Notes under the pieces: generated by a model
Told to the model about the DNA's origin: nothing
Databases searched by the model: none
What the model saw: only the letters and a program-made list of their open reading frames with translations
Assembly (NCBI GenBank): GCA_041665285.1
Contig: JBAYJC010000002.1
Coordinates: forward strand, 62,001 to 126,000
Origin: JBAYJC01 sp041665285
GTDB lineage: Bacteria; Patescibacteriota; Patescibacteriia; 2-12-FULL-60-25
Reading direction: 5' to 3'
Length of the DNA stretch: 64,000 nt
Position numbers and translations under genes: made by a program
Shown here: positions 24,965 to 32,505 of the stretch, piece by piece
Layout of the letters: every line of letters starts with the position of its first letter
Position numbering within the stretch: the stretch's first letter is position 1

Positions 24965-24970
24965 TATACT
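24965..24970 (+). promoter_or_regulatory. -10 box of near-leaderless LOG promoter
   Basis: TATACT ends nine bases before ATG 24980. Confidence 0.5.
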
Positions 24971-24979
24971 GCAAGAGCT

Positions 24980-25804
24980 ATGCCAAAGAAAAAGCTCCTT
25001 CCTTCGCGCGAAGAACCTCCTGTGGAAAAGCGACCACGTAACGGACACTCCTTTTTTGATGTCCAGCCTTCCTGGACGGGGACAGCACCATCCACTTCAT
25101 CGCAACGGGTTGGGCAATGGTTGTGTGATGAGCCGCATAAAAAATGCATTCCTGCGCAAGATCATAATTTTACGGAGAATATCAATTGGCGCATCTTTCG
25201 CATCATGGCAGAGTTTGTGGAGGGGTTTGAGTTTCTTTCACATCTGAGGCGGGAGGTCACGTGTTTTGGGAGCGCGCGCGTGGCTTCGGATGATCCGCAT
25301 TATCAGCTCGCGAAGAAGCTAGGGTTTTTGTGCGGCAAGGCAGGATATACTGTCATCACGGGCGGCGGTCCTGGCATTATGGAAGCCGCAAACTGGGGCG
25401 CATATGAATCGGGCGGCGAGTCTGTGGGGTTGGATATTGCGCTTCCCATGGAACAGCGACGGAATCAGTATGTAAAAAAGGGGAAAGGGTTCCACTACTT
25501 TTTCACGCGCAAGGTGATGCTTTCCGCGTCTGCGCAAGCGTACGTCTACTTTCCTGGTGGATTTGGCACGCTCGATGAACTCTTTGAAGTGATCGTCCTC
25601 ATCCAAACACGCAAAATGTCTGATCAGGTCCCCGTGATTCTTGTAGGCAAAAAGTTTTGGCAACCGCTTATCGTATGGGCGCGAGATACGCTGTGGCGCG
25701 AACATCATTTTATCGAGCAGGAAGACGTGAAGCTCTTTCACATGGTCGATACAGCGGAAGAGGCGTTCGAGATCATCAAAAAAACAAAAGAACGGACGCT
25801 GTAA
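24980..25804 (+). CDS. LOG/Rossmann family protein (TIGR00730-like)
   Basis: 274 residues. The core carries VITGGGPGIMEAAN and FPGGFGTLDELFE (the PGGxGTxxE motif) of the LOG family, which release free bases from nucleoside monophosphates (cytokinin-type or purine phosphoribohydrolases). About 70 extra N-terminal residues precede the Rossmann domain. The start is ATG 24980, since upstream codons in frame overlap the HU terminator. The substrate is not known. Confidence 0.85.
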   Translation: MPKKKLLPSREEPPVEKRPRNGHSFFDVQPSWTGTAPSTSSQRVGQWLCDEPHKKCIPAQDHNFTENINWRIFRIMAEFVEGFEFLSHLRREVTCFGSARVASDDPHYQLAKKLGFLCGKAGYTVITGGGPGIMEAANWGAYESGGESVGLDIALPMEQRRNQYVKKGKGFHYFFTRKVMLSASAQAYVYFPGGFGTLDELFEVIVLIQTRKMSDQVPVILVGKKFWQPLIVWARDTLWREHHFIEQEDVKLFHMVDTAEEAFEIIKKTKERTL

Positions 25805-25808
25805 CGCA

Positions 25809-25852
25809 GATCCAAAACACCCTCAGACGTTGGTCGGAGGGTGTTTTGGATC
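25809..25852. terminator. Long hairpin between LOG gene and rpmB
   Basis: An outer stem of 14 bp or more ending in GAGGGTGTTTT is shared by the two convergent genes. The T-run is part of the stem. Confidence 0.7.
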
Positions 25853-25864
25853 GGGGAGTTTTCG

Positions 25865-26059
25865 TTATTTCTTCTCGTGCGCCTTCGCTGTCAGGCGTTT
25901 TAAGGTTTTCAAAACACGCGCAGAAACGCGAACGCGCTTGCCATTCATGCGAATGACCTGGAGGTTGACGTTTTGGCGGCATTTGGTGGCGCGGTTGGAG
26001 TGACTGCGCTGTTGGCCGAAATTGGCGCGTTTGCCGGTAAGGGAGCAGATACGGGACAT
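25865..26059 (-). CDS. rpmB: Ribosomal protein bL28
   Basis: 64 residues, a component of the large subunit. It starts MSRICSLTGKRANFGQQRSHS, the typical bL28 N-terminus (CxxTGK), and ends with a basic helix. The frame is open to 26155, but the homology and the CTATG context place the start at 26059. It is alone and convergent with the LOG gene. Confidence 0.93.
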   Translation of the reverse strand: MSRICSLTGKRANFGQQRSHSNRATKCRQNVNLQVIRMNGKRVRVSARVLKTLKRLTAKAHEKK

Positions 26060-26167
26060 AGGATTGGTTGGTGAATTGGAAGTGCAAAGAGAATAGAGGA
26101 AAAGCGAAAATATTGCAAGGGACGGGGGATAGACCGAACCTGGAAAATCTTGCATAATGGAGGGGAT

Positions 26168-26812
26168 ATGCCTTTGCTCTCCCTCCTCTTTTCAGAGCCG
26201 TTTTTGTTTCTCGCGATTGTCTTAGCCTTTCTTTTGGCGCTGAGTATCCATGAGCTTTCTCACGCGGCCATGGCTCTTTTCCTCGGCGATACCACGGCAA
26301 AGCGTCTCGGACGCATTACGCTCAATCCAGCCGCTCATGTGGATATTTGGGGGTTTCTTGCGCTTGTAACTGTGGGGTTTGGCTGGGGGAAGCCTGTGCC
26401 TTTCAACCCATTTAATCTGCGACATCAGCGCATTGGCCCGGTGTTGGTTGCAGGGGCGGGTCCATTGTCAAACGTGATCCTTGGTTCTCTTTTTGCCATC
26501 CTTGGCCAGGTGCTCCTTTCCACGCTTGGGCCGAGCAACCTGCTGATTATCTTTTGTTCCTATTCCGCGTATCTGAATTTCCTGTTGGCATTATTCAATT
26601 TGATCCCGATTCCGCCGCTCGATGGTTCTAAGGCCTTGCTCGCATTGCTATCGCATCCACGCTATCAGGGGGCGCGCACCTTTCTTGAAACCCAGGGCCC
26701 CATGCTTTTGATCGCGTTGATTGTGTTGGATTCATTGTTTGCAACGGGGATCTTTCGCTTTTTGACAGCGGGCGCTCGGGCGATGACCGTGTTGGTGGGA
26801 GGGCTTCTATGA
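26168..26812 (+). CDS. Site-2-protease-like M50 membrane metallopeptidase
   Basis: 214 residues and about five membrane helices. The zinc motif His28-Glu29-His32 lies in the first helix (LSIHELSHAAMA), and a late NLIPIPPLDGSKAL gives the third ligand Asp. This matches the short S2P homologues that cleave within the membrane. It has a GGAGGGG Shine-Dalgarno sequence just before ATG 26168, unusual here. Its stop overlaps the next start by four bases. Confidence 0.9.
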   Translation: MPLLSLLFSEPFLFLAIVLAFLLALSIHELSHAAMALFLGDTTAKRLGRITLNPAAHVDIWGFLALVTVGFGWGKPVPFNPFNLRHQRIGPVLVAGAGPLSNVILGSLFAILGQVLLSTLGPSNLLIIFCSYSAYLNFLLALFNLIPIPPLDGSKALLALLSHPRYQGARTFLETQGPMLLIALIVLDSLFATGIFRFLTAGARAMTVLVGGLL

Positions 26813-28458
26813 TTTCACGAGAACGGTTTTCTGAGCGGCGATTTCCAGGATACGTCACGTGGCTTGGTATTTTTTATGCGTATGCTTTGAGCGGGTCCCT
26901 TCTTGCTTCTTTAGCCTATCCACGTGCAGACGGTCGCTTGGCCGATCCTACGCGTTTATTGGTTTTGTGGCCGTTATACGCATTGATTGCTGTGGCATTG
27001 GTGGCCTGGGTGTTGAGACGATCCCTTGGCGTATCCCTGAAAGCAACGCTGTATGCCTTGCAGTCTCGCTTGTGGCTATTGTGGTTGCCATGGGCATTAG
27101 ACTTGGTGATAAGAGCCATAGGACTTCCTGTGGAGCGTGTCACGGTGAATGCTGGCCAGTTGGGGTTAGGGATGCTCACTGCAGGATTTTACCCATGGCC
27201 ATTGGCAAGTATTGGGACGCTCGTCACATTTTTGGTGGTGATATGGATGGTGTACAAAACGGTGTTTGCCGTGACCACGCAACAAAAACAAGCCATATAC
27301 GCGGCAGGGGCAATGTATCTTGGTACCATGGCAATACTGGCGCTTCCCTCTATTCTTGGATGGTTTGGCCTTTCGGAAGTCATGTCGATTTTTTCCGCTG
27401 GATCGCTTGCCGTGCGTCGCGGACTTATTTCCCTTGGCTCTGATGGGTATTGGTGGCGCAATGTCTACGAACGTTTCCCGTTTGCACTTGGCGGTGAGGC
27501 GGAAATGAGTGTGGCCCTATTTTTAGGGGCGCTTGCGTTTGTGGCGCTTGCTCTCAAAGCAGGAGGGCTTGTTGTCCGGGATTTGCTTCGTGACCGACGT
27601 CAAGCGCTTGTGTTGATCCGGCAGTCAGGCGCCCCATTGTCTGTTGCGCTGGTTTTCTTTGGCGTGGCGCTCGCTTCTCTTCAAAAGACGTTTCCTGTGG
27701 CGTTGAATGCGGCGTTTGTGCTTTCTTGGGTGGTATTTGTGATTGTACTACTTGCTATTTTTGTGGCCGCAAGTTTTCAGAACGATGGACAGGGTATTGT
27801 GGCAGATGAGCAGAATGCGCCTGAAAAACCATTGATCACTGGCATGATGGCACTCGCGAGTCTGAAAGAGGCTCAGTCGCTTTTGTTGATTGTGGGATTA
27901 GTGGGAGCTTGGTTACTGGGTTGGCCGGTGTTTGTGTGTATCGCGCTCTATTATCTCTTGCGTACGGTGTATGACCTGCCTGCTTTTGCCACGCGTCAGT
28001 CTTGGCTCGCAAGTGCCGTGATGCTTGGCGCGGCTGATTTATCTCTGATTGTGGCGGGTTGGTTTTTCCAGGGTCAGCACGCTAATATCGTGCGTTTTCC
28101 TCTTGGACTGGCGATTGGGCTCTTTTTAGGGCTCGCGGGACTATCGTCCTTGAAAGATTTGCGTGATGTGAAAGGGGACCAGATGGCAGGATGGCAAACA
28201 GTCCCTTTGCGCTTTGTGGATAAAGGTCCTGAGCGGGTTTTGGCACTTGTCGCGGTTATGGGGTGCTTGCTCCCTGCTCTGTTCTCTGGCTGGACCCGCT
28301 GGCTCTTGCTTGCGGCACCTTTGGCTGGGGCTCTGGCGTTTTTTATCTTTGCCAAGCCCTATTCTGACCGTCCTGTGCGTACGCTTACCTGGCTTTTCTT
28401 TGCCTTATCTGGCCTCTTATTGCTCTCCGGATGGCTCCAAGGTGTTTATGTCTCTTGA
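26809..28458 (+). CDS. Multi-spanning protein with UbiA-like C-terminal half
   Basis: 549 residues and about 14 hydrophobic segments. The C-terminal half has NDGQGIVADEQNAPEKPLITG and later LKDLRDVKGDQMAGWQTVP, which occupy the places of the two Asp-rich motifs of UbiA prenyltransferases (NDxxD-like and DxxDxxGD). The first motif is altered, so activity is uncertain. The N-terminal 260 residues form a separate membrane region reminiscent of Yip1-type domains. It is translationally coupled to the M50 gene. A quinone or isoprenoid-lipid role is only inferred. Confidence 0.55.
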   Translation: MISRERFSERRFPGYVTWLGIFYAYALSGSLLASLAYPRADGRLADPTRLLVLWPLYALIAVALVAWVLRRSLGVSLKATLYALQSRLWLLWLPWALDLVIRAIGLPVERVTVNAGQLGLGMLTAGFYPWPLASIGTLVTFLVVIWMVYKTVFAVTTQQKQAIYAAGAMYLGTMAILALPSILGWFGLSEVMSIFSAGSLAVRRGLISLGSDGYWWRNVYERFPFALGGEAEMSVALFLGALAFVALALKAGGLVVRDLLRDRRQALVLIRQSGAPLSVALVFFGVALASLQKTFPVALNAAFVLSWVVFVIVLLAIFVAASFQNDGQGIVADEQNAPEKPLITGMMALASLKEAQSLLLIVGLVGAWLLGWPVFVCIALYYLLRTVYDLPAFATRQSWLASAVMLGAADLSLIVAGWFFQGQHANIVRFPLGLAIGLFLGLAGLSSLKDLRDVKGDQMAGWQTVPLRFVDKGPERVLALVAVMGCLLPALFSGWTRWLLLAAPLAGALAFFIFAKPYSDRPVRTLTWLFFALSGLLLLSGWLQGVYVS

Positions 28459-28483
28459 CGGCCTGGTATTTCGCTGTTAGATT
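28455..28483 (+). promoter_or_regulatory. Promoter of the rpsL-rpsG unit
   Basis: TTGACG (28455-28460), 17-base spacer, TAGATT (28478-28483). It overlaps the stop of the upstream gene and gives a leader of about 30 bases. Confidence 0.6.
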
Positions 28484-28518
28484 AGCCGCACCTTGAACGT
28501 CTTTTAGCTAATTCTCGC

Positions 28519-28950
28519 ATGCCTACTATCAACCAGTTGGTTCGTCGCAACAGAAGCACGGCTCGTGTAAAGTCCAAGAGTCCGGCTTTGCAGTTCACCG
28601 TGGACACGATGCATCGTCGCCGCACACTCTTGAAACGTGGCGCGGGATTTAAACGTGGTGTGTGCACCAAAGTCACCACCATGACGCCAAAGAAACCGAA
28701 CTCCGCTATTCGTAAAATCGCCCGTGTGCGCTTATCGAATGGGCTGGAAGTCACGGCCTACATCCCTGGCGAAGGTCATAATTTGCAGGAGCACTCAATC
28801 GTCTTGATCCGCGGTGGTCGCGTGAAAGACCTTCCTGGTGTGCGTTATCACATCGTTCGCGGTGTGTACGATACACAAGGTGTGGCCAATCGCCGCCGAA
28901 GCCGATCCTTGTACGGCGCTCGCGTGCCTAAGAAGGACGCCAAGAAGTAA
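28519..28950 (+). CDS. rpsL: Ribosomal protein uS12
   Basis: 143 residues. A decoding-centre protein. The conserved segments KKPNSAIRKIARVRLSNG and PGEGHNLQEHSIVLIRGGRVKDLPGV are intact, including the lysine whose change gives streptomycin resistance in other bacteria. ATG is preceded by C, one of two exceptions to the T rule in the translation block. It is first in an rpsL-rpsG-fusA order. Confidence 0.97.
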   Translation: MPTINQLVRRNRSTARVKSKSPALQFTVDTMHRRRTLLKRGAGFKRGVCTKVTTMTPKKPNSAIRKIARVRLSNGLEVTAYIPGEGHNLQEHSIVLIRGGRVKDLPGVRYHIVRGVYDTQGVANRRRSRSLYGARVPKKDAKK

Positions 28951-28962
28951 TCCTATTATCCT

Positions 28963-29430
28963 ATGCGTGGCAAACGAGCTCCCAAACGAAAAGTCGCCGC
29001 TGATCCGAAGTTCATGTCTCCGGTCGTGGCCAAACTGATCAATTACGTGATGGAATGTGGCAAAAAGCAGACGGCACAACGTATTGTGTACGGTGCTTTG
29101 GACATGGCAGAAAAGAAGCTGGAAAAGCCAGCATTGGAAGTGTTGGACGAAGCCTTGCGTAATGTGGCTCCGACCGTGGAGGTCAAGTCCAAGCGCGTGG
29201 GTGGTGCCAACTACCAGGTGCCGTTGCAGGTGCGTGCAGAACGCCGCTTGCAGTTGGCGTTTCGCTGGATGATCACAGCCGCTCGCTCGCGTAAGGGCAA
29301 ACCCATGGCCGAAAAGCTCGGCAATGAGATTTTGGAAGCCGCGCAAAATCAAGGCGATGCGGTGAAAAAGAAGATGGATGTGCACCGCATGGCTGAGGCG
29401 AATCGCGCCTTTGCACACTTCGCGAAATAA
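28963..29430 (+). CDS. rpsG: Ribosomal protein uS7
   Basis: 155 residues, the primary assembly protein of the 30S head. It starts MRGKRAPKRK and contains the conserved RRLQLAFRWMITAAR segment. It is 12 bases after rpsL. It is followed by a 143-base spacer with a short ORF and alternative hairpins before fusA. Confidence 0.96.
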   Translation: MRGKRAPKRKVAADPKFMSPVVAKLINYVMECGKKQTAQRIVYGALDMAEKKLEKPALEVLDEALRNVAPTVEVKSKRVGGANYQVPLQVRAERRLQLAFRWMITAARSRKGKPMAEKLGNEILEAAQNQGDAVKKKMDVHRMAEANRAFAHFAK

Positions 29431-29434
29431 TCGT

Positions 29435-29548
29435 ATGGACGACGGCCCGCGTGCTCGCCTATTTCAGGTCGCGTTGCTCGCGGGTCTTTTGATTTCGTCT
29501 GTGGATGCTCGCGGGCTTTTTGGTTCTGCCAATCGTATAAGCGTTTGA
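29435..29548 (+). CDS. Possible 37-residue leader peptide between rpsG and fusA
   Basis: A short open frame starting with the same TAATCGTATG context as the real ribosomal genes. It begins MDDGPRARLFQVALLAG and has an unremarkable sequence. It spans all three arms of the attenuator-like structure, so translation of it could influence folding. It may equally be chance. Confidence 0.35.
   Translation: MDDGPRARLFQVALLAGLLISSVDARGLFGSANRISV
29444..29521 (+). promoter_or_regulatory. Attenuator-like alternative hairpins upstream of fusA
   Basis: Arm A (29444-29451, GGCCCGCG) can pair with arm B (29479-29486) or arm C (29510-29516). Both B and C are followed by T-runs (29487-29490 and 29517-29521), and both are preceded by the repeat TGCTCGCGGG. 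The two pairings exclude each other. Confidence 0.5.
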
Positions 29549-29573
29549 CGCGTTTTTTATTCTCTCTTCATCT

Positions 29574-31658
29574 ATGCCTCGTGAATATTCATTGAAGGAT
29601 ACCCGTAACTTCGGGATTATCGCCCACATCGACGCCGGAAAAACGACCGTTTCTGAGCGTGTATTGTATTACACCGGTCGCAAACACAAGATCGGTGAAG
29701 TCCACGAGGGTGAGGCCACCATGGACTGGATGGCGCAAGAACAAGAGCGCGGCATCACGATTACGGCCGCGGCCACGACCTGTTTTTGGAAAGGACATCG
29801 CTTGAATTTGATCGACACTCCAGGCCACATTGATTTCACCATGGAAGTGCAACGCTCCTTGCGTGTGCTTGATGGCGCGGTCGTGGTGTTTGATGGAGTT
29901 GCTGGCGTGGAGCCGCAATCAGAAACCGTGTGGCGTCAGGCAGACAAAAACAACGTGCCGCGCTTGTGTTTTGTGAACAAGCTCGATCGCATGGGTGCGA
30001 ACTTTTATAAGGACGTGCAATCCATCCACGATCGTTTGACCAAGCACGCGGTGCCTGTGCAGTTGCCGATTGGTGCAGAGGAGAAGTTCATTGGCATCAT
30101 CGACTTGATCCGCATGAAAGCGGAAATGTACAAGGATGAGATGGGTAAGGATATCGAGGAAGTGGATGTGCCAGCAGACATGTTGGATAAAGCCAAGGAA
30201 TATCGTGCGAAAATGCTTGAGGCCATTGCGGAAAACGATGAGGCTCTCATGAACAAGTACCTCGCGGGTCAGGAGTTGACCGTGGAAGAAATCCGCGCCG
30301 GTCTTCGCAAATCCACCATTGCCGGTCAATTGAACCCGATCTTGTGCGGTTCCGCATTGAAGAACAAGGGTGTGCAGTTTTTGTTGGATGCCGTGGTGGA
30401 ATACCTCCCATCTCCGTTGGATGTGCCGCCGGTCAAAGCGCATGATGTGGATGACGAGGAAAAGCTTATCCCATTGCACCCATCTGATGATGAACCATTT
30501 GCCGCGTTGGCATTCAAAGTCATGGCAGATCCGTTCGTGGGTAAATTGGTTTTCTTCCGCGTCTATTCTGGCCATCTTTCTGCGGGCTCTTACGTGATCA
30601 ATACAAACACGGGTGAGAAGGAGCGTATCGGTCGTATTGTGCGCATGCATGCCAATGAACGCGAAGAAGTGACAGACGTGTACGCCGGAGAAATCGCGGC
30701 GGCCGTTGGTCTGAAGACCACCTTTACGGGACATACGCTCTGCGACGATAGTCGTCCGCTTGTGCTTGAATCCATCACGATTCCAGAGCCGGTCATCTCG
30801 ATTGCTATTGAACCAAAGACCAAGGCAGATCAAGAAAAAATGGGTGTGGCCTTGCAGAAATTGGCAGAAGAAGATCCGTCATTCCGCGTGCATACAGATG
30901 AAGAATCCTTGCAAACGATTTTGGGCGGCATGGGCGAATTGCATTTGGAAATTCTCGTGGATCGTCTGAAGCGCGAATTCAACGTGGAAGGTACGGTTGG
31001 CAAGCCACAGGTTGCGTATCGCGAAGCCATTTCCAAAGCCGCGGAAGATGTGGAAGGCAAATATATTCGTCAGTCTGGTGGTCGTGGTCAATATGGTCAC
31101 GTGGTGATCGATATCGAGCCACTCGAACACGGCAAGGGCTATGAATTCGTTGATGCGATCAAGGGCGGCGTGATTCCTCGCGAATACGTTCAGCCATCCA
31201 ACAAGGGTATCCAGGAAGCCATGCAACGCGGTGTGATCGCGGGCTACCCGGTCATTGATATCAAAGTCACATTGAAAGATGGAAGCTACCATGAAGTCGA
31301 CTCTTCAGAAGCGGCTTTCAAAATCGCGGCATCCATGGCTTTTCAGGAAGCATGTCGTCGTGCTGGCATCCACTTGCTTGAGCCAATCATGAAAGTCGAA
31401 GTCATCACCCCAGAGCAGTTCATGGGTGATGTGATCGGCGATTTGAACGCCAAGCGCGGACAGATCCAAGACATGGGCGAACGCTCCGGCGCACGCATCG
31501 TGAACGCACTTGTGCCATTGTCCGAAATGTTCGGCTATGCCACCTCGCTCCGTTCCATGACCCAAGGTCGTGCGAGCTACAACATGGAATTCGACCACTA
31601 TGGCGATGTGCCAAACAATGTGGCGCAGGCCGTGATTGAAGGCAAGGGAAAGAAATAA
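29574..31658 (+). CDS. fusA: Elongation factor G
   Basis: 694 residues, normal length. This GTPase drives translocation and ribosome recycling. G motifs: AHIDAGKTT, DTPGHIDF and NKLDRMG. Domain IV carries SGGRGQYGHV, and domain V ends in RASYNMEFDHYGDVPNNVAQ. ATG follows CATCT with no Shine-Dalgarno sequence. It ends at a strong terminator, separating it from the next gene and from tuf. Confidence 0.98.
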   Translation: MPREYSLKDTRNFGIIAHIDAGKTTVSERVLYYTGRKHKIGEVHEGEATMDWMAQEQERGITITAAATTCFWKGHRLNLIDTPGHIDFTMEVQRSLRVLDGAVVVFDGVAGVEPQSETVWRQADKNNVPRLCFVNKLDRMGANFYKDVQSIHDRLTKHAVPVQLPIGAEEKFIGIIDLIRMKAEMYKDEMGKDIEEVDVPADMLDKAKEYRAKMLEAIAENDEALMNKYLAGQELTVEEIRAGLRKSTIAGQLNPILCGSALKNKGVQFLLDAVVEYLPSPLDVPPVKAHDVDDEEKLIPLHPSDDEPFAALAFKVMADPFVGKLVFFRVYSGHLSAGSYVINTNTGEKERIGRIVRMHANEREEVTDVYAGEIAAAVGLKTTFTGHTLCDDSRPLVLESITIPEPVISIAIEPKTKADQEKMGVALQKLAEEDPSFRVHTDEESLQTILGGMGELHLEILVDRLKREFNVEGTVGKPQVAYREAISKAAEDVEGKYIRQSGGRGQYGHVVIDIEPLEHGKGYEFVDAIKGGVIPREYVQPSNKGIQEAMQRGVIAGYPVIDIKVTLKDGSYHEVDSSEAAFKIAASMAFQEACRRAGIHLLEPIMKVEVITPEQFMGDVIGDLNAKRGQIQDMGERSGARIVNALVPLSEMFGYATSLRSMTQGRASYNMEFDHYGDVPNNVAQAVIEGKGKK

Positions 31659-31667
31659 ACACAAACA

Positions 31668-31704
31668 AAAAACGCACGGGGATCTGTCCTCGTGCGTTTT
31701 TGGT
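31668..31704 (+). terminator. Terminator of fusA
   Basis: An 11-bp stem (31668-31678 with 31691-31701) extended by an inner stem and ending in a T-run. Confidence 0.9.
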
Positions 31705-31768
31705 TGACAATCATTTGACGCTATGGCGAAATTGACTCGTCAAAACGCTCACCATTGGAGTGACCCCC

Positions 31769-32464
31769 ATGGGAATGAATAGCCGTTGTTCGTTTTGTGC
31801 CAAGAGTCTACAAACGGGACAGATCCACATTAAGGGGAGTAAGGGATCCATTTGTGAAGAGTGCGTCGGGTACTGTGTCGACATCCTGTGCCAAAACGAT
31901 TTGGCTCATGGTCGTTCTCCCTCACTTGTGCGAAGGAGCGCTGAGGTCGATGGGCTCCCGGTGGAGCACTTCGTGCGCCTCCATGGAACCGAGCGATCGG
32001 TCCAAACAGTGGGTGTGCTTCTTGACGATTACATGCGAGAGGCAAAGCGTTTGGAGGTTGAGGAGGCGCAACGTGTAGAGCTTCGGAGATTGGAAGAGGA
32101 GGAGCGAGAGGCAAGGGAAACGAGGCGGCGGGAACAGGAGGAGATTCGGCAAGGCTTGTGGGTGATCGCTCAACGTCATGGCGTGAGTGTCATCGAGGAT
32201 CTGACGAGAACAGAGCCAGACCCATCCGTGCTTTGCCTCCTGGAGCGGGTTACGTGCGAGCGGATGAACGTGCTCCCGCTTTACTACAATGATGATGATT
32301 CGAGGATCCTGCCACGGGTTCTTGTCGTTGCCATGTCCGACGTTGTTTGGATGGCATTGAACGCGCTTGAATCCGTCCATGTCCATGGTCCAATTCGTCC
32401 GGTTATTGCAGACGCGGCTCAAATACGGCAAGCGATTCATCGGCTCTACGGGAAGTCTGGGTAG
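31769..32464 (+). CDS. ClpX-type zinc finger, coiled coil and MshEN-like domain
   Basis: 231 residues in three parts. Residues 4-40 form a C4 zinc finger of ClpX type (CSFC at one end, CEECVGYCVDIL at the other). Residues about 85-130 are a highly charged coiled coil (Glu/Arg repeats). Residues 135-230 resemble the N-terminal MshEN domain of type II/IV secretion ATPases, with ERMNVLPLYY, LVVAMSD and a final AIHRLYG. No ATPase domain follows. ATG 31769 has TTGGAG eight bases upstream; a GTG at 31760 is possible. It sits inside an interrupted str operon. Confidence 0.6.
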   Translation: MGMNSRCSFCAKSLQTGQIHIKGSKGSICEECVGYCVDILCQNDLAHGRSPSLVRRSAEVDGLPVEHFVRLHGTERSVQTVGVLLDDYMREAKRLEVEEAQRVELRRLEEEEREARETRRREQEEIRQGLWVIAQRHGVSVIEDLTRTEPDPSVLCLLERVTCERMNVLPLYYNDDDSRILPRVLVVAMSDVVWMALNALESVHVHGPIRPVIADAAQIRQAIHRLYGKSG

Positions 32465-32473
32465 GCCATCTCT

Positions 32474-32505
32474 GCACCCCACGTCCTCGGGGTGCGTTTT
32501 ATTTT
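32474..32505 (+). terminator. Terminator of zinc-finger gene
   Basis: A 7-bp GC stem (32474-32480 with 32489-32495) followed by TTTTATTTT. Confidence 0.85.
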
